DNA of 64,000 nucleotides from NCBI RefSeq assembly GCF_023973825.1, contig NC_090116.1, positions 727,501-791,500 on the forward strand. The letters are read 5' to 3'. The stretch is from Plasmodium brasilianum (Eukaryota; Apicomplexa; Aconoidasida; Haemosporida; Plasmodiidae). Shown one piece after another: positions 1 through 11,113 of the stretch. Positions within the stretch are counted from its first letter, which is position 1, and every line of letters starts with the position of its first letter. The position numbers were made by a program, and so were the translations under genes. The notes beneath the pieces were generated by a model. It was not told the origin of the DNA. It made no database searches and saw only the letters and a list, made by a program, of their open reading frames with translations.

Positions 1-2394
1 ATAATATTAATATGAACGAGCAGAAAATAAGAAGCATTTTAACTAAATTTTTAAAGGACAAATTTATTATCCAAGTACAAAAAAATAAAAATAATGAAAA
101 GGGAAGCTCCTATCAGACTTATTATTGTCTGAACAATTATATTGTATATGTTATTGACTACAGAATAAAGCAAATGGAAAGTGAGCTCCAAAAAAAAAAA
201 AGCGAGAGCGATATATACATTTGTAATTTTTGTAATGCTACATATTCACAACTGGATGCTCAGACACTTCCCCTGGATGCATACGACGCGCACTTCCTAT
301 GCTTCTGCAATAACAAAATAGATTTAATAGTAAGTTTACCATGTGCCTCAACGGGGCAATAAAAAGTGGACGGGGGAGGGGAGCTAAATCAACGCAAAAT
401 TACGCGCACACGTATAAATATACATATACGTACACATGTACACACTCTTACAATGTGTGCAAGTGGGAGATTACTTAATGAATGCATATTGCGCATAATA
501 CATGTACATGTATACATGTGTATATGCATATAAATGTATATATACATAGTATATATGAACATACATTGTGAAGAAAAAAAATAGGCTACTTCCACAAGTT
601 ATGTACGAAACCCTTACCTAATGCTGCCTTTTGTTTTCACTCGAGCAATAAGAAGCTTGGAGTGACTGTTCATAAAATGGCAAAAAAGGCATTCCTGTGT
701 GCGTCTGCGCATATGTATGCATGTACGTGTATGTATGTACTTGTATATATGTACTTGTATATATGTACTTGTATGTGTTGCACATGTATATGTGTACTCG
801 TATGTGTTGCACATGTATATGTGTACTCGTATGTGTTTCACAAGTATATATGTACTTGTATGTGTGCTCATGTGCGTATAAGCGCGTGGACGAATCGCTT
901 AATTTATCAAGTAGCCAAACAGGAAAGGAATCGAACTACCAATCATTTTGTCTGTTTGGTAGTTACAACTCTTTACTTGGCAAAATTTATTTTGTTAAAA
1001 AGGATTATTAGTATTTTTTCCGTTTGCTCCCACCTCCTTATGCCACTCCTGCTCAGCTTGTTACTAATCAACATTTTGCGCGCTTTCATTTTATTATTTT
1101 TTTTTATTTATTTTTTATATACTGTATGTTACTTTGTTTTGCTTTGCTTTTTACGCTTTACTTTTTATTTTATTTTTTTTTTTTTATTTTTGAACTTTAT
1201 AATTTTTTTTTTAAAAAAAATGCAGGAAAAGGACGACAGCAGCAACGAGCACATGTATAATAAATACACGAAATACTTAAACATCTTAAAGGAGCATATA
1301 GAAAAGCTAAAGAACTATTCCATACCGTTGTATACAGAAAAATTTAGTAGAAAGAATTTGAATTCATCCAACTCGTTTGTAACAGATAATTCTTCAGACG
1401 AGTCGGCTACAAACAATTCTTCGGAGCTGTCCTTGACCAATAACTCTTCCTTGATTTCTCAAAGTAGGCCAATGAGATGTCAGAAAGAGATTAAACAAAT
1501 AAACGAGGAAAAGCACGATAAGATGAATGTGCAAATGTACATAGTGCATTGTGTTATACACCCGACGTACGTGGACTTAAAGATTATTGTTAAATGTTTA
1601 ACGCATCTAGGCCATATGCAAATATGTATGTATGTTTTGCATTTACATATGTTCGTTTGCACACACGTATGTTCAAATGCATGTACGCATGCACATATTC
1701 ACGTGCTGTTCATTTTTCGTTTACCTTCCCATTTTGTGCACACCAGATCAAGCAAAACAAATTGTCGAAAATGGTAAGAGCAAAAAAGAAGAAACGTACA
1801 CAGACACATGCAGCAGTGTCATAAAAACAGACAAAAAAATAAAAATTTGCATGAATGTGCAAGGTAAAAATAACATAAAAAAATTGCCAAATGCGGATTT
1901 TACAAAAATGGTAATTACTCCAAAGAATGATGAAAAAGAAGAAAATGCAATTGATAAGAATAAAGAGATAAGTAAAAATAAAAATGATAATATTGTTGAG
2001 GAATCTAAATGTGAAAAAAATAAAGATGATAAACAACAAACGGATGAACCGGAGTTACCCCTTTTTTTTATACAAAAATTTAATAAAAAATTTACCCTAA
2101 TCAGTAAGCAAATTTTATATCAAGCATTTTGTAAAAGCGATGTTAAGAATATATGTACATCTATTTCTTTTGCCTCTCCCTCGCCATTGTGGCTGCTTTG
2201 TAACTGCACTGTAACTGTACTGTAACTACATTTTAACTGCATTTTAACTACATTTTAACTACATTTTAACTACATTTTAACTAAATTTTAACTAAATTTT
2301 TTTTAAAGACGCCCAAAAACTACAACAAGACATGACGCAAGAAGAATTTGAAGAATTTATGGATTTGCAAGACGAATACTTAGATAAAATATGA
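1..2394 (+). CDS. TFIIE alpha subunit (general transcription factor), 5' end outside the window, four exons seen
   Basis: TFIIE alpha joins the RNA polymerase II pre-initiation complex and recruits and stimulates TFIIH. Exon 1 is open from base 1 to 329 and enters in the middle of the winged helix (QKIRSILTKFLKDKFI). It continues into the zinc region, with CNFC and then a second pair that is C-x-C (LCFCNNK), whereas the family usually has C-x2-C. Exon 2 starts at 1226 after TGCAG, in phase, and encodes the helical segment after the zinc finger (YTKYLNILKEHIEKLKNY). Its donor is unresolved, between about 1529 and 1551. Exon 3 starts at 1747 and ends at 2130 or 2154, both giving the right phase. 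Exon 4, 2309-2394, encodes DMTQEEFEEFMDLQDEY and a TGA stop, resembling the C-terminal acidic/helical block of the family. The ATG at 12 is internal, because the frame is open upstream and homology starts before it. The family call is firm; exon borders 2/3 and 3/4 are approximate. Confidence 0.8.
2220..2300 (+). repeat. 11-12 bp tandem repeat in the last TFIIE-alpha intron
   Basis: About seven degenerate copies of a unit like ACATTTTAACT lie just before the TTTTAAAG acceptor at 2308. They are intronic under the gene model given and have no coding potential. Confidence 0.8.
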
Positions 2395-2829
2395 GATTAA
2401 CATGATTAAGTTATAGAGAAGCTGAACGATGAAATTACGCAGATGAGGGGCCACACGCATAGCTATGTTTGTATATATATATATAATATGAGCATATACA
2501 CGTATGTATATATGTATATACTTACATGTGCGGGATCCTCCGACATAGAAAGCCTACAGCCGCACAAACGCAAATGCCAGAACTACATTAAAAGTTCTTA
2601 CTCTGAAATATTAAAAGAAAAAAAAAAAACAAACAACAAATAGAAAGTAATGAAGACACCCTTTCGGAAAACTCCGTCCAGACGAACAGTAGTCGGGAGA
2701 AAGAAGTAAAAAACTGTTATAGGAATTGCCGCCGTGATATTGTTAACTTAAAACGAACCACTCGTCTAGCTTCTCATTATGAATTTTGTGCATATGGACT
2801 ACGCACCATTTGTCAGTATATGGGTTGAC
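2395..2829 (+). other. Coding-like sequence with broken frames just after the TFIIE-alpha stop
   Basis: In the same frame as the TFIIE-alpha end, beyond three stops at 2392, 2398 and 2407, there is VIEKLNDEITQM (2408-2443). An intron-like T/G-rich stretch follows. A second coding-like piece covers 2541-2643 (ESLQPHKRKCQNYIK, ending in a Lys run), and after an 11-base A run it continues in another frame at 2638-2829 with IESNEDTLSENSVQTNSS and then a stop at 2827. The residue use is typical of Plasmodium exons, unlike the repetitive DNA around it. It could be the true C-terminal part of TFIIE-alpha disrupted by indels (sequencing or real), or a decaying 3' extension. I cannot tell which. Confidence 0.45.
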
Positions 2830-3426
2830 CAAGGTAGAAACCGTATACGCATATATATATACGTATATATGTTCTCCTTGCCACTTTAGTTCTTTAATAA
2901 TTTCACATTAATTAATTTGTTTTATATATATATATATATATATAACAACAATTATGTTTACGAAATTGTATCATAATTTTTATATTTTTATTTGATTTAT
3001 TTTTTATTTTTTTATTTGACTTTTTTTTTTACTGTGCCCATTTAATATTTATGTACGGTTTCTTTTTGTCATTTTATTAGAATTTTTTTTTTTTCTCCTG
3101 CTGCAAAATAATTAACGTGCTTTATTACTTTAATTTTTTTTTTTTTTTCTCTTTTTTCAACGACTCTTTTCGTAGTTCACTGTGCTTTATTAATTCTAAG
3201 AACTGCTGTTCTTTTATTTAAAATTTTGAAAATCGGCACTCGAACAAAACGGACATATGTATAAATATTTATATGTATGTATTTGTGTATATGCCTATTT
3301 ACTATTTGCATAATTGCGTATATGACTATTTACTATTTGCATAATTGCGTATATGACTATTTACCATTTACATATTTGCGTATATGCCTATTTATCTACT
3401 TGTATATTTGTTTATTTTATTTTATT

Positions 3427-3462
<36 letters not shown>

Positions 3463-3752
3463 CTCGCGTTCGAGCTCTCGAGCGCTCCAGCAAATTTCAG
3501 TGCATTCGTCTGCCGTGTAGCAAATAACGGTGTACCCCTTTTTGATGTTTTTTTATTTCTTTATTTTTAAATTCAAATGATTGTACATTTCACTTTTGTT
3601 CATTTTGTTTATCAACTTTTAACTTGTAGTAAATATTTTATTTCTGACCATTTTATTTCCTGTGGTCACTCATAATATTAAAAAAAAATAATAAAACTCC
3701 AAGAAAAGGGGCAACTAGCCAAAGTGAACAACGTTTATTGTACCTCTTTCTT

Positions 3753-3783
<31 letters not shown>

Positions 3784-4147
3784 GTTAGGAAAGAGGAAGG
3801 AGTAACTCATCTACTTTTATAATTCATGTGAGTTTGTAAGTAGCAACGCCACTTTCCTTTGTTTAGTTGCTCCACGGACAAGTGCACATATATGCGTTTG
3901 GTTGTTTGTATATTTGTACGTTTGTTTGTCTGTATGTATGTCTGTACGTTTGTATGTCCGCACGTTTATACGTACATACGAACAGCTTCAAAAATAATTG
4001 ATAATCCTTTTGCACACTTGAGTAATCATATGTTAATGGTATCACCTCCTTGTGCTCTACTCGATCATTTCTAAGGCACTTTGTGTGTTTGTATGGTACA
4101 CACACACACACACACAAATACATACATCTTCGCTGTTTCGCTTCAAG
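2830..4147. other. Non-coding spacer with T tracts and a 31-bp repeat
   Basis: No gene is visible. The stretch holds a (TA)n run near 2925-2944, many poly(T) tracts (for example around 3431-3459 and 3757-3783), a 31-bp repeat at 3295-3420 and a short CA repeat at 4097-4117 just before the next start codon. It presumably contains the promoter and 5' UTR of the tRNA-ribosyltransferase gene. Confidence 0.75.
3295..3420 (+). repeat. 31-bp tandem repeat, about three to four copies
   Basis: The unit contains CTATTTACTATTTGCATAAT and then TGCGTATATGA. The first two copies begin exactly 31 bases apart, at 3295 and 3326; later copies are degenerate. Confidence 0.8.
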
Positions 4148-6717
4148 ATGAAGAAAGATCATGTTAGAAAAGACGAATGGGAAAAGAAAGAGAATAAAGA
4201 AAAGTGGAACTCACATATCTCTATCTCATCAGAGAATACAACAAAAAAAAGGAAAAGTAAAACAGAAGGAGGCAATACCAATAAAATTAGTAGTCGTAGT
4301 AACAGTAGTAATACTAATAGAAATAATAATTACAATACCTATAACATTAACAATAGACATAACGCTAATGGGATTGTCAATGATACGAACAGTGGCTATG
4401 ATGAACCGCTGCTGTTTGATTTCTTGACAAAGGAAAATTATGAACAGTACAACAATTTTGTAAATTTCTGTGAAATTAATTTTTCGGGCATAGATTTGAA
4501 GGACGTAAACGACACTGTTGACCATTTGAGGAGGGGCAATAACGTGTACCTTTCGAATTATGTAAGCAGTTCAAGTGAAGAGGAAGAAGAAACTGGAGCA
4601 GCAGTGGGGGTAGAGGCCGGAGCAGCAGTGGGGGTAGAGGCCGGAGCAGAAGCGGGGGTAGAGGCCGGAGTAGAAGCGGGGGTAGACGCATCTTCCAGGG
4701 TGAGAAGAAAAAAAGGAGCGTACAGGAAAAACCTGAAGCTAATTAATATAAAGCGGAGCAAAAGAGCAAGAGTGAATATGATAATCATAAAAAAAAAGTT
4801 TTACAATAGGAGGAGGGATAGCAGTAATGATGATGAAGGAAAGGCAGAGGGAGGAAAAACAAATACAGTCATCATATCACCCTTCTTTATGCCTGTGGGA
4901 ACAAAATGCTGTATCAAAGGACTAATAGCAGAAGAAGTAGAAAATATATGTAATTACATTATATTAAGCAATACATATCATTTATCAAATATATATGATA
5001 TGTCCATTTTTAAAAATAATAAGGACATTAACAATTTTATAAGATTTCCAAATGCGATTCTGACCGATTCAGGTGGTTTCCAAATGGTGTCCTTAAGTAA
5101 AAGGATAAAGATACTGGAGGAGGGCATACTGTTCAATAACATATATGATAGCTCGATAATAAGGAAAAACATAAGTGTGGACACAGGCAAGAGTACAAAC
5201 GTGGACATACACATAGACAGCCACATAGACAACCACATTGACGGCAACATTGACGACCACATTGAGGACCATGTGAATACTAACGTGGATTCTATCTACC
5301 CTGGGGGGGATGCCAGTGATAGAGGTACAAGTAAGAAGAACATGCCTGGGAAGGAACAACCAAAATACAGGGGAAAAACGGCCAATAAGGATGGACACAT
5401 AACTGAAATAATGGAAGAGCAAAAAAACAAGGGGGGTAAAAATGCAAAGGAAAAATATTTAAATATTGGTGAGGATATATTATTATCACCTGAATTGTCC
5501 ATAAAATTACAAAACCAAATAGGGAGCGATATAATCATGGCTTTAGATGATGTAAGGTCAGCCACAGAAATGGACATTAACAAAATTGAAGAGGCAACTT
5601 GTAGAACTAATAGATGGTTGAAAAGATGTATAGATAGTCATAAAAGAAAAGAAGAACAAACATTATTTGGTATAATACAAGGGGGGTTACACATATCTTT
5701 AAGGAATAAATCAATGGAATTTATTATAAAACAAAAATTAAATGGTTATGCTGTAGGCGGTTTATGTGGAGGGGAAAAAAAAAAAAAATTTATTGAAATT
5801 ATTAATCATTGTTCTAATGAGAAAAATAAAAAATATAATTATTTACCTGTTAATAAATGTAGGTATATAATGGGAATAGGGTATATAATAGATATTCTTT
5901 TTTGTTCCCTTTTTGGTTACGATATGTATGATTGTGTTTATCCTTCAAGAACAGCTCGATTTAATACTGCTTTAAGTTTTGATGGCACTATAAAATTAAA
6001 GTTATCCAAATATAAATATGATTTCACTCCAATTGTAAAACATTGTAGTTGTTATGTGTGTAAAAAATATACAAAGTCTTCTATACATTTACTTATTTCT
6101 AAAAAGAACCCCATCGTAAATATATTACTTACTATTCATAATCTTTACTTTACTTTACACTTTTGCTATTTGATGCGTGTTTCCATTTTTGTCGACAAAA
6201 TTGACCAGTTTGTTACCACTGTACTTTATAACAACTTTGTAATTGGCTATAAAAATGGAAACTACAAAATTCCTGATAATGATAAAGTTGACTTGACGTG
6301 CAAAATGGCTAGTTGCGCTACTCATGCGAAGCAAAAACCTGTGCACAGTAATCCAATTGTTGACCCTATTCCGGTGAACGACTCAAATGCGAGTTTCGCC
6401 CATATTACTAGCGTGGTACTTCCCTACCAAGGGGAAGCCAAACATATGGAAGTGGATGAAGAAGCTGGAGAAGTGAAATCGAAACAGACAGCGAATAATA
6501 ACACTGCAGATATACCAAGCGGCATATGCGAAGAAGAAATGGTAAATATCAGATGGGACGGTGAAATAAATGTACGTCGGCATTCCACAATTTTGCAAGA
6601 TTCTTCAACAAGTCGAATGCTCAGCATGTGTAGAAAAGAAAAAATGATAAATGAGTTAAAGGAGCATTTACCGTACTGGGCGTTAGAAGCACTGCAGCAT
6701 GCCGACATTGAACTTAA

Positions 6718-6724
<7 letters not shown>
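4148..6724 (+). CDS. Queuine tRNA-ribosyltransferase, catalytic subunit (TGT/QTRT1 family), 858 aa
   Basis: The enzyme exchanges guanine-34 for queuine in the GUN anticodons of Tyr, His, Asn and Asp tRNAs. Visible family blocks are MPVGTKCCIKGL and SNTYHL, the DSGGFQ loop with a catalytic Asp near residue 306, GIIQGG, YAVGGLCGGE, YIMGIGY, and DCVYPSRTARF with the nucleophile Asp near residue 595. The zinc site is C-x-C-x2-C (CSCYVC, about residue 632) plus the His of TIHN. Start: the frame is open back to 4052, but 4148 is the ATG directly after a CA-repeat leader and the first that begins a Lys/Glu-rich Plasmodium-like N terminus. At 858 residues it is about twice the usual length. The extra length comes from an N-terminal Asn-rich tail, a Gly-Val-Glu-Ala repeat (residues about 150-181), an HID-type repeat insert (about 350-430) and a C-terminal tail. 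No intron is needed. Confidence 0.93.
4595..4690 (+). repeat. GC-rich 24-bp coding minisatellite in the TGT gene
   Basis: Four tandem copies of a 24-base unit beginning GGAGCAGCAGTGGGGG encode eight-residue blocks such as GAAVGVEA. Their high G content stands out sharply from the AT-rich surroundings. Copy number is likely to vary between isolates. Confidence 0.9.
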
Positions 6725-6755
<31 letters not shown>

Positions 6756-7074
6756 CTTGAAACATACTTTGAGAGCATAAAATGGACATTTTGGCTGTTT
6801 CGCCATTTTGGGAAGTAACGAAATTTAAGTATAAGCATCCATATTTCATCTCGTTCTGTTTTGCTTTACTCCTTTTACTTTTTTTTTTCCCTTGCGCACT
6901 TTTAAGTAGTAATTAAGCAGAAATACAGGTAAACATATTTGCACCAAACAGGAAAAGCATAATTACCAGCCATAAAAAAAAAAAATAATAATAAAAATAA
7001 AATCTCACAACGCATAATGATATGAACACATATGTGTGAAACCTCACCCAGAAAATAAAATAAATTAAAATAAA

Positions 7075-7262
7075 AATAAAATAAAACAAAATGAAACAAA
7101 ATGAAACAAAATGAAACAAAATAAAACAAAATAAAACAAAATAAAACAAAATGAAACAAAATAAAACAAAATAAAACAAAATAAAACAAAATAAAACAAA
7201 ATAAAACAAAATAAAACAAAATAAAACAAAATAAAATAAAACAAAACAAAATAAAATAAAAT
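7075..7262 (+). repeat. 10-bp satellite, unit like AAAATAAAAC
   Basis: About 19 copies of a 10-base unit (AAAATAAAAC or AAAATGAAAC) lie in tandem on the plus strand. The complementary strand translates as a Phe/Leu/Cys string in any frame, which is an artefact of the repeat and not a protein. Confidence 0.9.
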
Positions 7263-7539
7263 AAGCATTGGTATTTCCTTCTTTGTTTTAATTCATTAGA
7301 TCCTTATCATGTATTGAAGGGCTACTATTTATTTTTATCTTTTGTAAAAAAGGAACGTTCAAAATATAGGCATAATAATAAGTCTACAAGCTTTTTAATT
7401 TTATAATGGGACGGAAAATAGGACAAACACGAAACGCAAAAACGTTCGTTTAAATTATTTTCTTAAAGGGAGAAACATTGCCGCTACTACTGCTGAAGCG
7501 TACGTGTAGGCATACATGTATGCGTAAATTCGTCTATGT

Positions 7540-7659
7540 GTGAATATGCGCGTGTATGTGTGACTATGCGCGTGTATGTGTGAATAAGCGCGTGTATGTG
7601 TGAATAAGCGCGTGTATGTGTGAATATGCGCGTGTATGTATGAATATAGGTGTGTATGT

Positions 7660-7713
<54 letters not shown>
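7540..7713 (+). repeat. 20-bp GCGC-containing satellite followed by (TA)n
   Basis: About six copies of GTGTGAATAAGCGCGTGTAT (20 bp, with A/T/C variants) end near 7655 and run directly into about 25 TA dinucleotides at 7664-7713. Alternating purine-pyrimidine GCGCGTGTATGTG and pure TA are both flexible or structure-prone sequences. Confidence 0.9.
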
Positions 7714-7717
<4 letters not shown>

Positions 7718-8241
7718 GCGTGTGTATTTGTGAATATGGAAACGCATCATCACTACAGCTCCTTTGCTAAATGCGCGCAGCTAGACCCTTCATACAGTTA
7801 TAAAACAACGTTCCATAGGAATTCAGGAATATCATATAACTATACCACAAAATATTTATTCTCATTATTTGCCAGTTACACACCAATGCTGTCTAAAATA
7901 TAAAAGGAGCGTAATTGTGGGGAGAGGGGGAAAAAAAAAAAAAAAAAAACATATATATATATATATATACATAAATAATATACATAAATAATATATATAC
8001 ATGTTTAAAATTATTTCACCGAAAAAAGGAATAATTAATAGCAGAAATAAGCGTCCATCACGTGTCATTCATCTGACTTTCATTTGTTCTACTGTTTTAT
8101 TTTTTTTTATTTTTACGTATATTCACATATATATTTAAGTATTTATTTTTATTATATCTTATTTTTTTTTATTATTTTTTTTTTTTTTCTCGTTTGAGAA
8201 TTTTTAATTTACATTTTTCTATGTGTGTGTTTATTTACTAG

Positions 8242-9686
8242 CACGAATACTAAAAATTAAGAGAAACCCTTTTGAATATCTTTTATATAATACATTGAAA
8301 AAAGTAAAGAAGGAAAACTTATATGCAAATATAAACACATAAAAATAACACATATATATACTCCCCTTTGCAGTCGATTATACTTACACCTTCAAGTAAT
8401 GCAATAGCGGACAAATATTTAAGCGCTAGTTCACCCATTTTAAATGCTCAAGGAAAAAAAAATTTTGAAATGGAAAATATCAGAGAGTGTTGGAAAAAGG
8501 TAATGGCAATATTTCATTAAAAGAAATTAAAGCATCAAAGGAAAAAAAAAAAAAAAAAATACATGAATACAAGAAAAAATATGGAATAAATACACAAAAA
8601 AATATGTGAAAAAAAAAGCGTTTACCCTTTTTTTAGCTTTTTTTTTTTTTTTCCCCCCCCCCCTTCCGATCACCATTATTATTCTCTGCATTACGCGCAT
8701 ATGTACGCATACATGAACATGTATATGCATATATATATATGTACACATTTTTAAGTCTCTTTTTTGTTCCCTCTTCCCCCTTATTTTTTTTATTTTATTT
8801 TATTTTTTAAATGCTATTTAATGTGCAAAATTTTACGTAAAACTCAAAGCGCTGAATTGACATTTTTATGTTCCCTTTTTAATGACGTACAAGATATAAC
8901 ACTGATGAAAATTTGCATTACGTAGCTTTGTTTTAGTGCATGGACAATTTATTTAAGGTTTACCTGCACAGTACATGTACATTTACGCGTAATTTATGCA
9001 CATCCATACGCTCATTTACATATATACACATTTACACACATACACATTTACACACTTATACATTTACACACATACACGCATACACACATACACACATTTA
9101 CACTCTCAAACATTCGCACTTTTACGCCATCACGCATTCACCTTATTACGCATTTATACATATGTATATACGTATACTCATATATGTACAAACTTTTTTG
9201 CTGTGTATATATGGTTACATTACCTTGCCTGTACATTCGCTTTTCCGCATTTTCTGTAACATGCACACACAAAATAAAAAAAAATAAAAAAAAGAGAAGT
9301 ACAAAATAGAGAAGTACAAAATAGAGAAGTACAAAATTTAGAAGTACAAAATAGAGAAGTACAAAATTGAGAAGTACAAAATTGAGAAGTACAAAATAGA
9401 GAAGTATAAAATAGAGAAGTATAAAATAAAGAAGTACAAAATAGAGAAGTACAAAATAGAGAAGTACAAAATAGAGAAGTACAAAATAGAGAAGTATAAA
9501 ATAAAGAAGTACAAAATAGAGAAGTATAAAATAAAGTACAAAATAGAGAAGTATAAAATAAAGAAGTACAAAATAGCAGAAGAATTATGTTCAACTGAAA
9601 ACGTAGAAAAATTAATTTTAAAAGCACATGAATATTCATGCCATTTGAGAAAAAATTGGAGTTATGTACATAAATGTGAAATATGA
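8242..9686 (+). CDS. Small spliced gene, 5' part unresolved; weak resemblance to the NDUFA5/B13 family
   Basis: Three exons can be chained. Exon A, 8242-8303, follows TTTACTAG and encodes RILKIKRNPFEYLLYNTLKK, with donor GTAAAG in phase 0. Exon B, 8374-8499, follows TTTGCAG; it encodes SIILTPSSNAIADKYLS and ends ENIRECWKK, with donor GTAATG in phase 0. The last exon ends with TGA at 9684-9686 and encodes KIAEELCSTENVEKLILKAH and then HLRKNWSYVHKCEI. Its acceptor falls inside a 15-bp minisatellite that is open in this frame from 9341, so the length of the (EKYKI)n stretch included is unknown. The upstream exon needs to end with one base of an xCA codon and was not identified. The pattern W-x-x-I-x-x-x-L followed by VE-x-LI-x-x-A recalls NDUFA5-type complex I proteins, but this is only an impression. 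Mitochondrial location is not shown. Confidence 0.55.
9293..9575 (+). repeat. 15-bp minisatellite encoding (E/K)KYKI units
   Basis: About 19 copies of a 15-base unit like GAGAAGTACAAAATA lie in tandem. On the plus strand the frame of the downstream exon reads EKYKI or KKYKI repeatedly from 9341 to 9575. Even the one odd unit near 9530 differs by exactly three bases. An ATTTAG at 9335-9340 is both an in-frame stop and a possible splice acceptor. Confidence 0.9.
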
Positions 9687-10203
9687 ATATATTCACAATA
9701 TATATTTATGTATACGTACACATATATATATATAAATATATATGTGAAGGATAATAGTATGAGGACAAGGATAGGCGTATATACATGCATGCATATATAT
9801 ATATGCATGTATTAATTTATGCAAAATAAGAGTATGTGCTTGTGTGTTTATTTCATTTATACCTTTTTAAATAGCCATTATGCTCCCTTTTTAATTCACA
9901 CAACAATTAAGACAACACATTAAATAAACTTCTTTTTTTTTTTCACACTAGGCAAACTAATATATATATACATAAAATAAATATCTTTTCGCATTTACGT
10001 GCTACTGGCTTAAGATTATAAAGGAACATTGCCGGAACAGCTACATGCCGTGAGCAGTGTTTTTCCTCATTTCCGTCTTCGTCTTTTCCCGTACGTCTGC
10101 AACTGCTATTGCTACCACTGCTAGTTTAATTTTTGCTTCTTCTTTTTCTTCCCCCACTTTCACTTCCATCTATTGTGCCACCCCCCTCTAAGGAGAAGCA
10201 AAA
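9687..10203. other. Spacer upstream of CDPK4
   Basis: No gene is seen. It contains several short TA/ATGCAT alternating tracts, a T run at 9931-9941 and a pyrimidine-rich leader (about 10057-10190) directly before the CDPK4 ATG, presumably the 5' UTR. Confidence 0.75.
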
Positions 10204-11082
10204 ATGGGTCAGGAATTGTCGAGTCCTGGTGAGCCAAAAACCGAAGAGAACAAAGGAAATAAAAAAACAGGAAAAGGAAGCAACGGGAAAAACGATTCAA
10301 AAGATGGAGGTTCGAGTATTTCTAAAAAATTAACACAAAATAGTTTTAATAATAGCAAATTAAGACCTGGCATGTTCATACAAAATAGTAATGTAGTATT
10401 TAATGAACAATATAAAGGAATAAAAATATTAGGGAAAGGATCTTTTGGTGAAGTTATATTAAGTAGAGATAAACATACAGGACACGAATATGCAATTAAA
10501 GTTATTAGTAAAAAACATGTAAAAAGAAAAACAGATAAACAAAGTTTATTAAGAGAAGTAGAATTATTAAAGATGTTAGATCATATAAATATAATGAAAT
10601 TATATGAATTTTTTGAAGATAATAATTATTACTACTTAGTGTCAGATGTATATTCAGGTGGAGAACTATTTGATGAAATTATTAGTAGAAAACGATTCTA
10701 CGAAATAGATGCAGCAAGAATAATTAAACAAGTATTAAGTGGTATTACATATATGCATAAAAATAATGTTGTTCATAGGGATCTAAAACCTGAGAATATA
10801 CTTTTAGAAACAAAAAATAAAGAAGATATGATTATTAAAATAATCGATTTTGGTTTATCAACTCATTTTGAATATAGTAAAAAGATGAAGGATAAAATAG
10901 GCACAGCTTATTATATTGCTCCTGATGTATTGCACGGTACCTATGACGAGAAGTGTGATATATGGTCCTGTGGTGTTATTCTGTACATACTACTATCAGG
11001 TAAAATACACCCCGCTTTCCTTGTGTTCATGGATAGCGCTGCACAGATGTGTATATATATGTACGCATGTCGTACATATGAT

Positions 11083-11113
<31 letters not shown>

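Larger units (their letters stand above)
6725..8241. other. Spacer with three satellite blocks; possible first exon of the next gene
   Basis: The stretch holds an A run at 6725-6750, a 10-bp satellite (7075-7262), a 20-bp satellite (7540-7655) followed by (TA)n (7664-7713), and T tracts. The 5' exon(s) of the small gene that follows must lie here. One candidate is the ORF from ATG 7736 (METHHHYSSFAKC), which would need a weak GTTACA donor near 7875. No convincing choice can be made. Confidence 0.6.

Noticed and set aside
662..1777. 371-residue plus-strand frame
   Set aside because: It joins intron sequence (Cys/Tyr/Val and Phe-rich repeats) to TFIIE-alpha exon 2; only 1226 to about 1550 is coding.
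4052..4147. Longer start for the tRNA-ribosyltransferase
   Set aside because: The extra 32 residues include a Thr-His run from a CA repeat and look like 5' UTR; the ATG at 4148 is better placed.
6902..7268. Open frames on the minus strand rich in Phe/Leu/Cys
   Set aside because: They are translations of the 10-bp AAAATAAAAC satellite; all three frames stay open for the same reason.
7406..7453. Short frame MGRKIGQTRNAKTFV as first exon of the small gene
   Set aside because: It stops at once and has no donor of the right phase.
9220..9696. Minus-strand frame of repeated FCTSL units
   Set aside because: Antisense reading of the 15-bp minisatellite; the plus strand carries the plausible exon.
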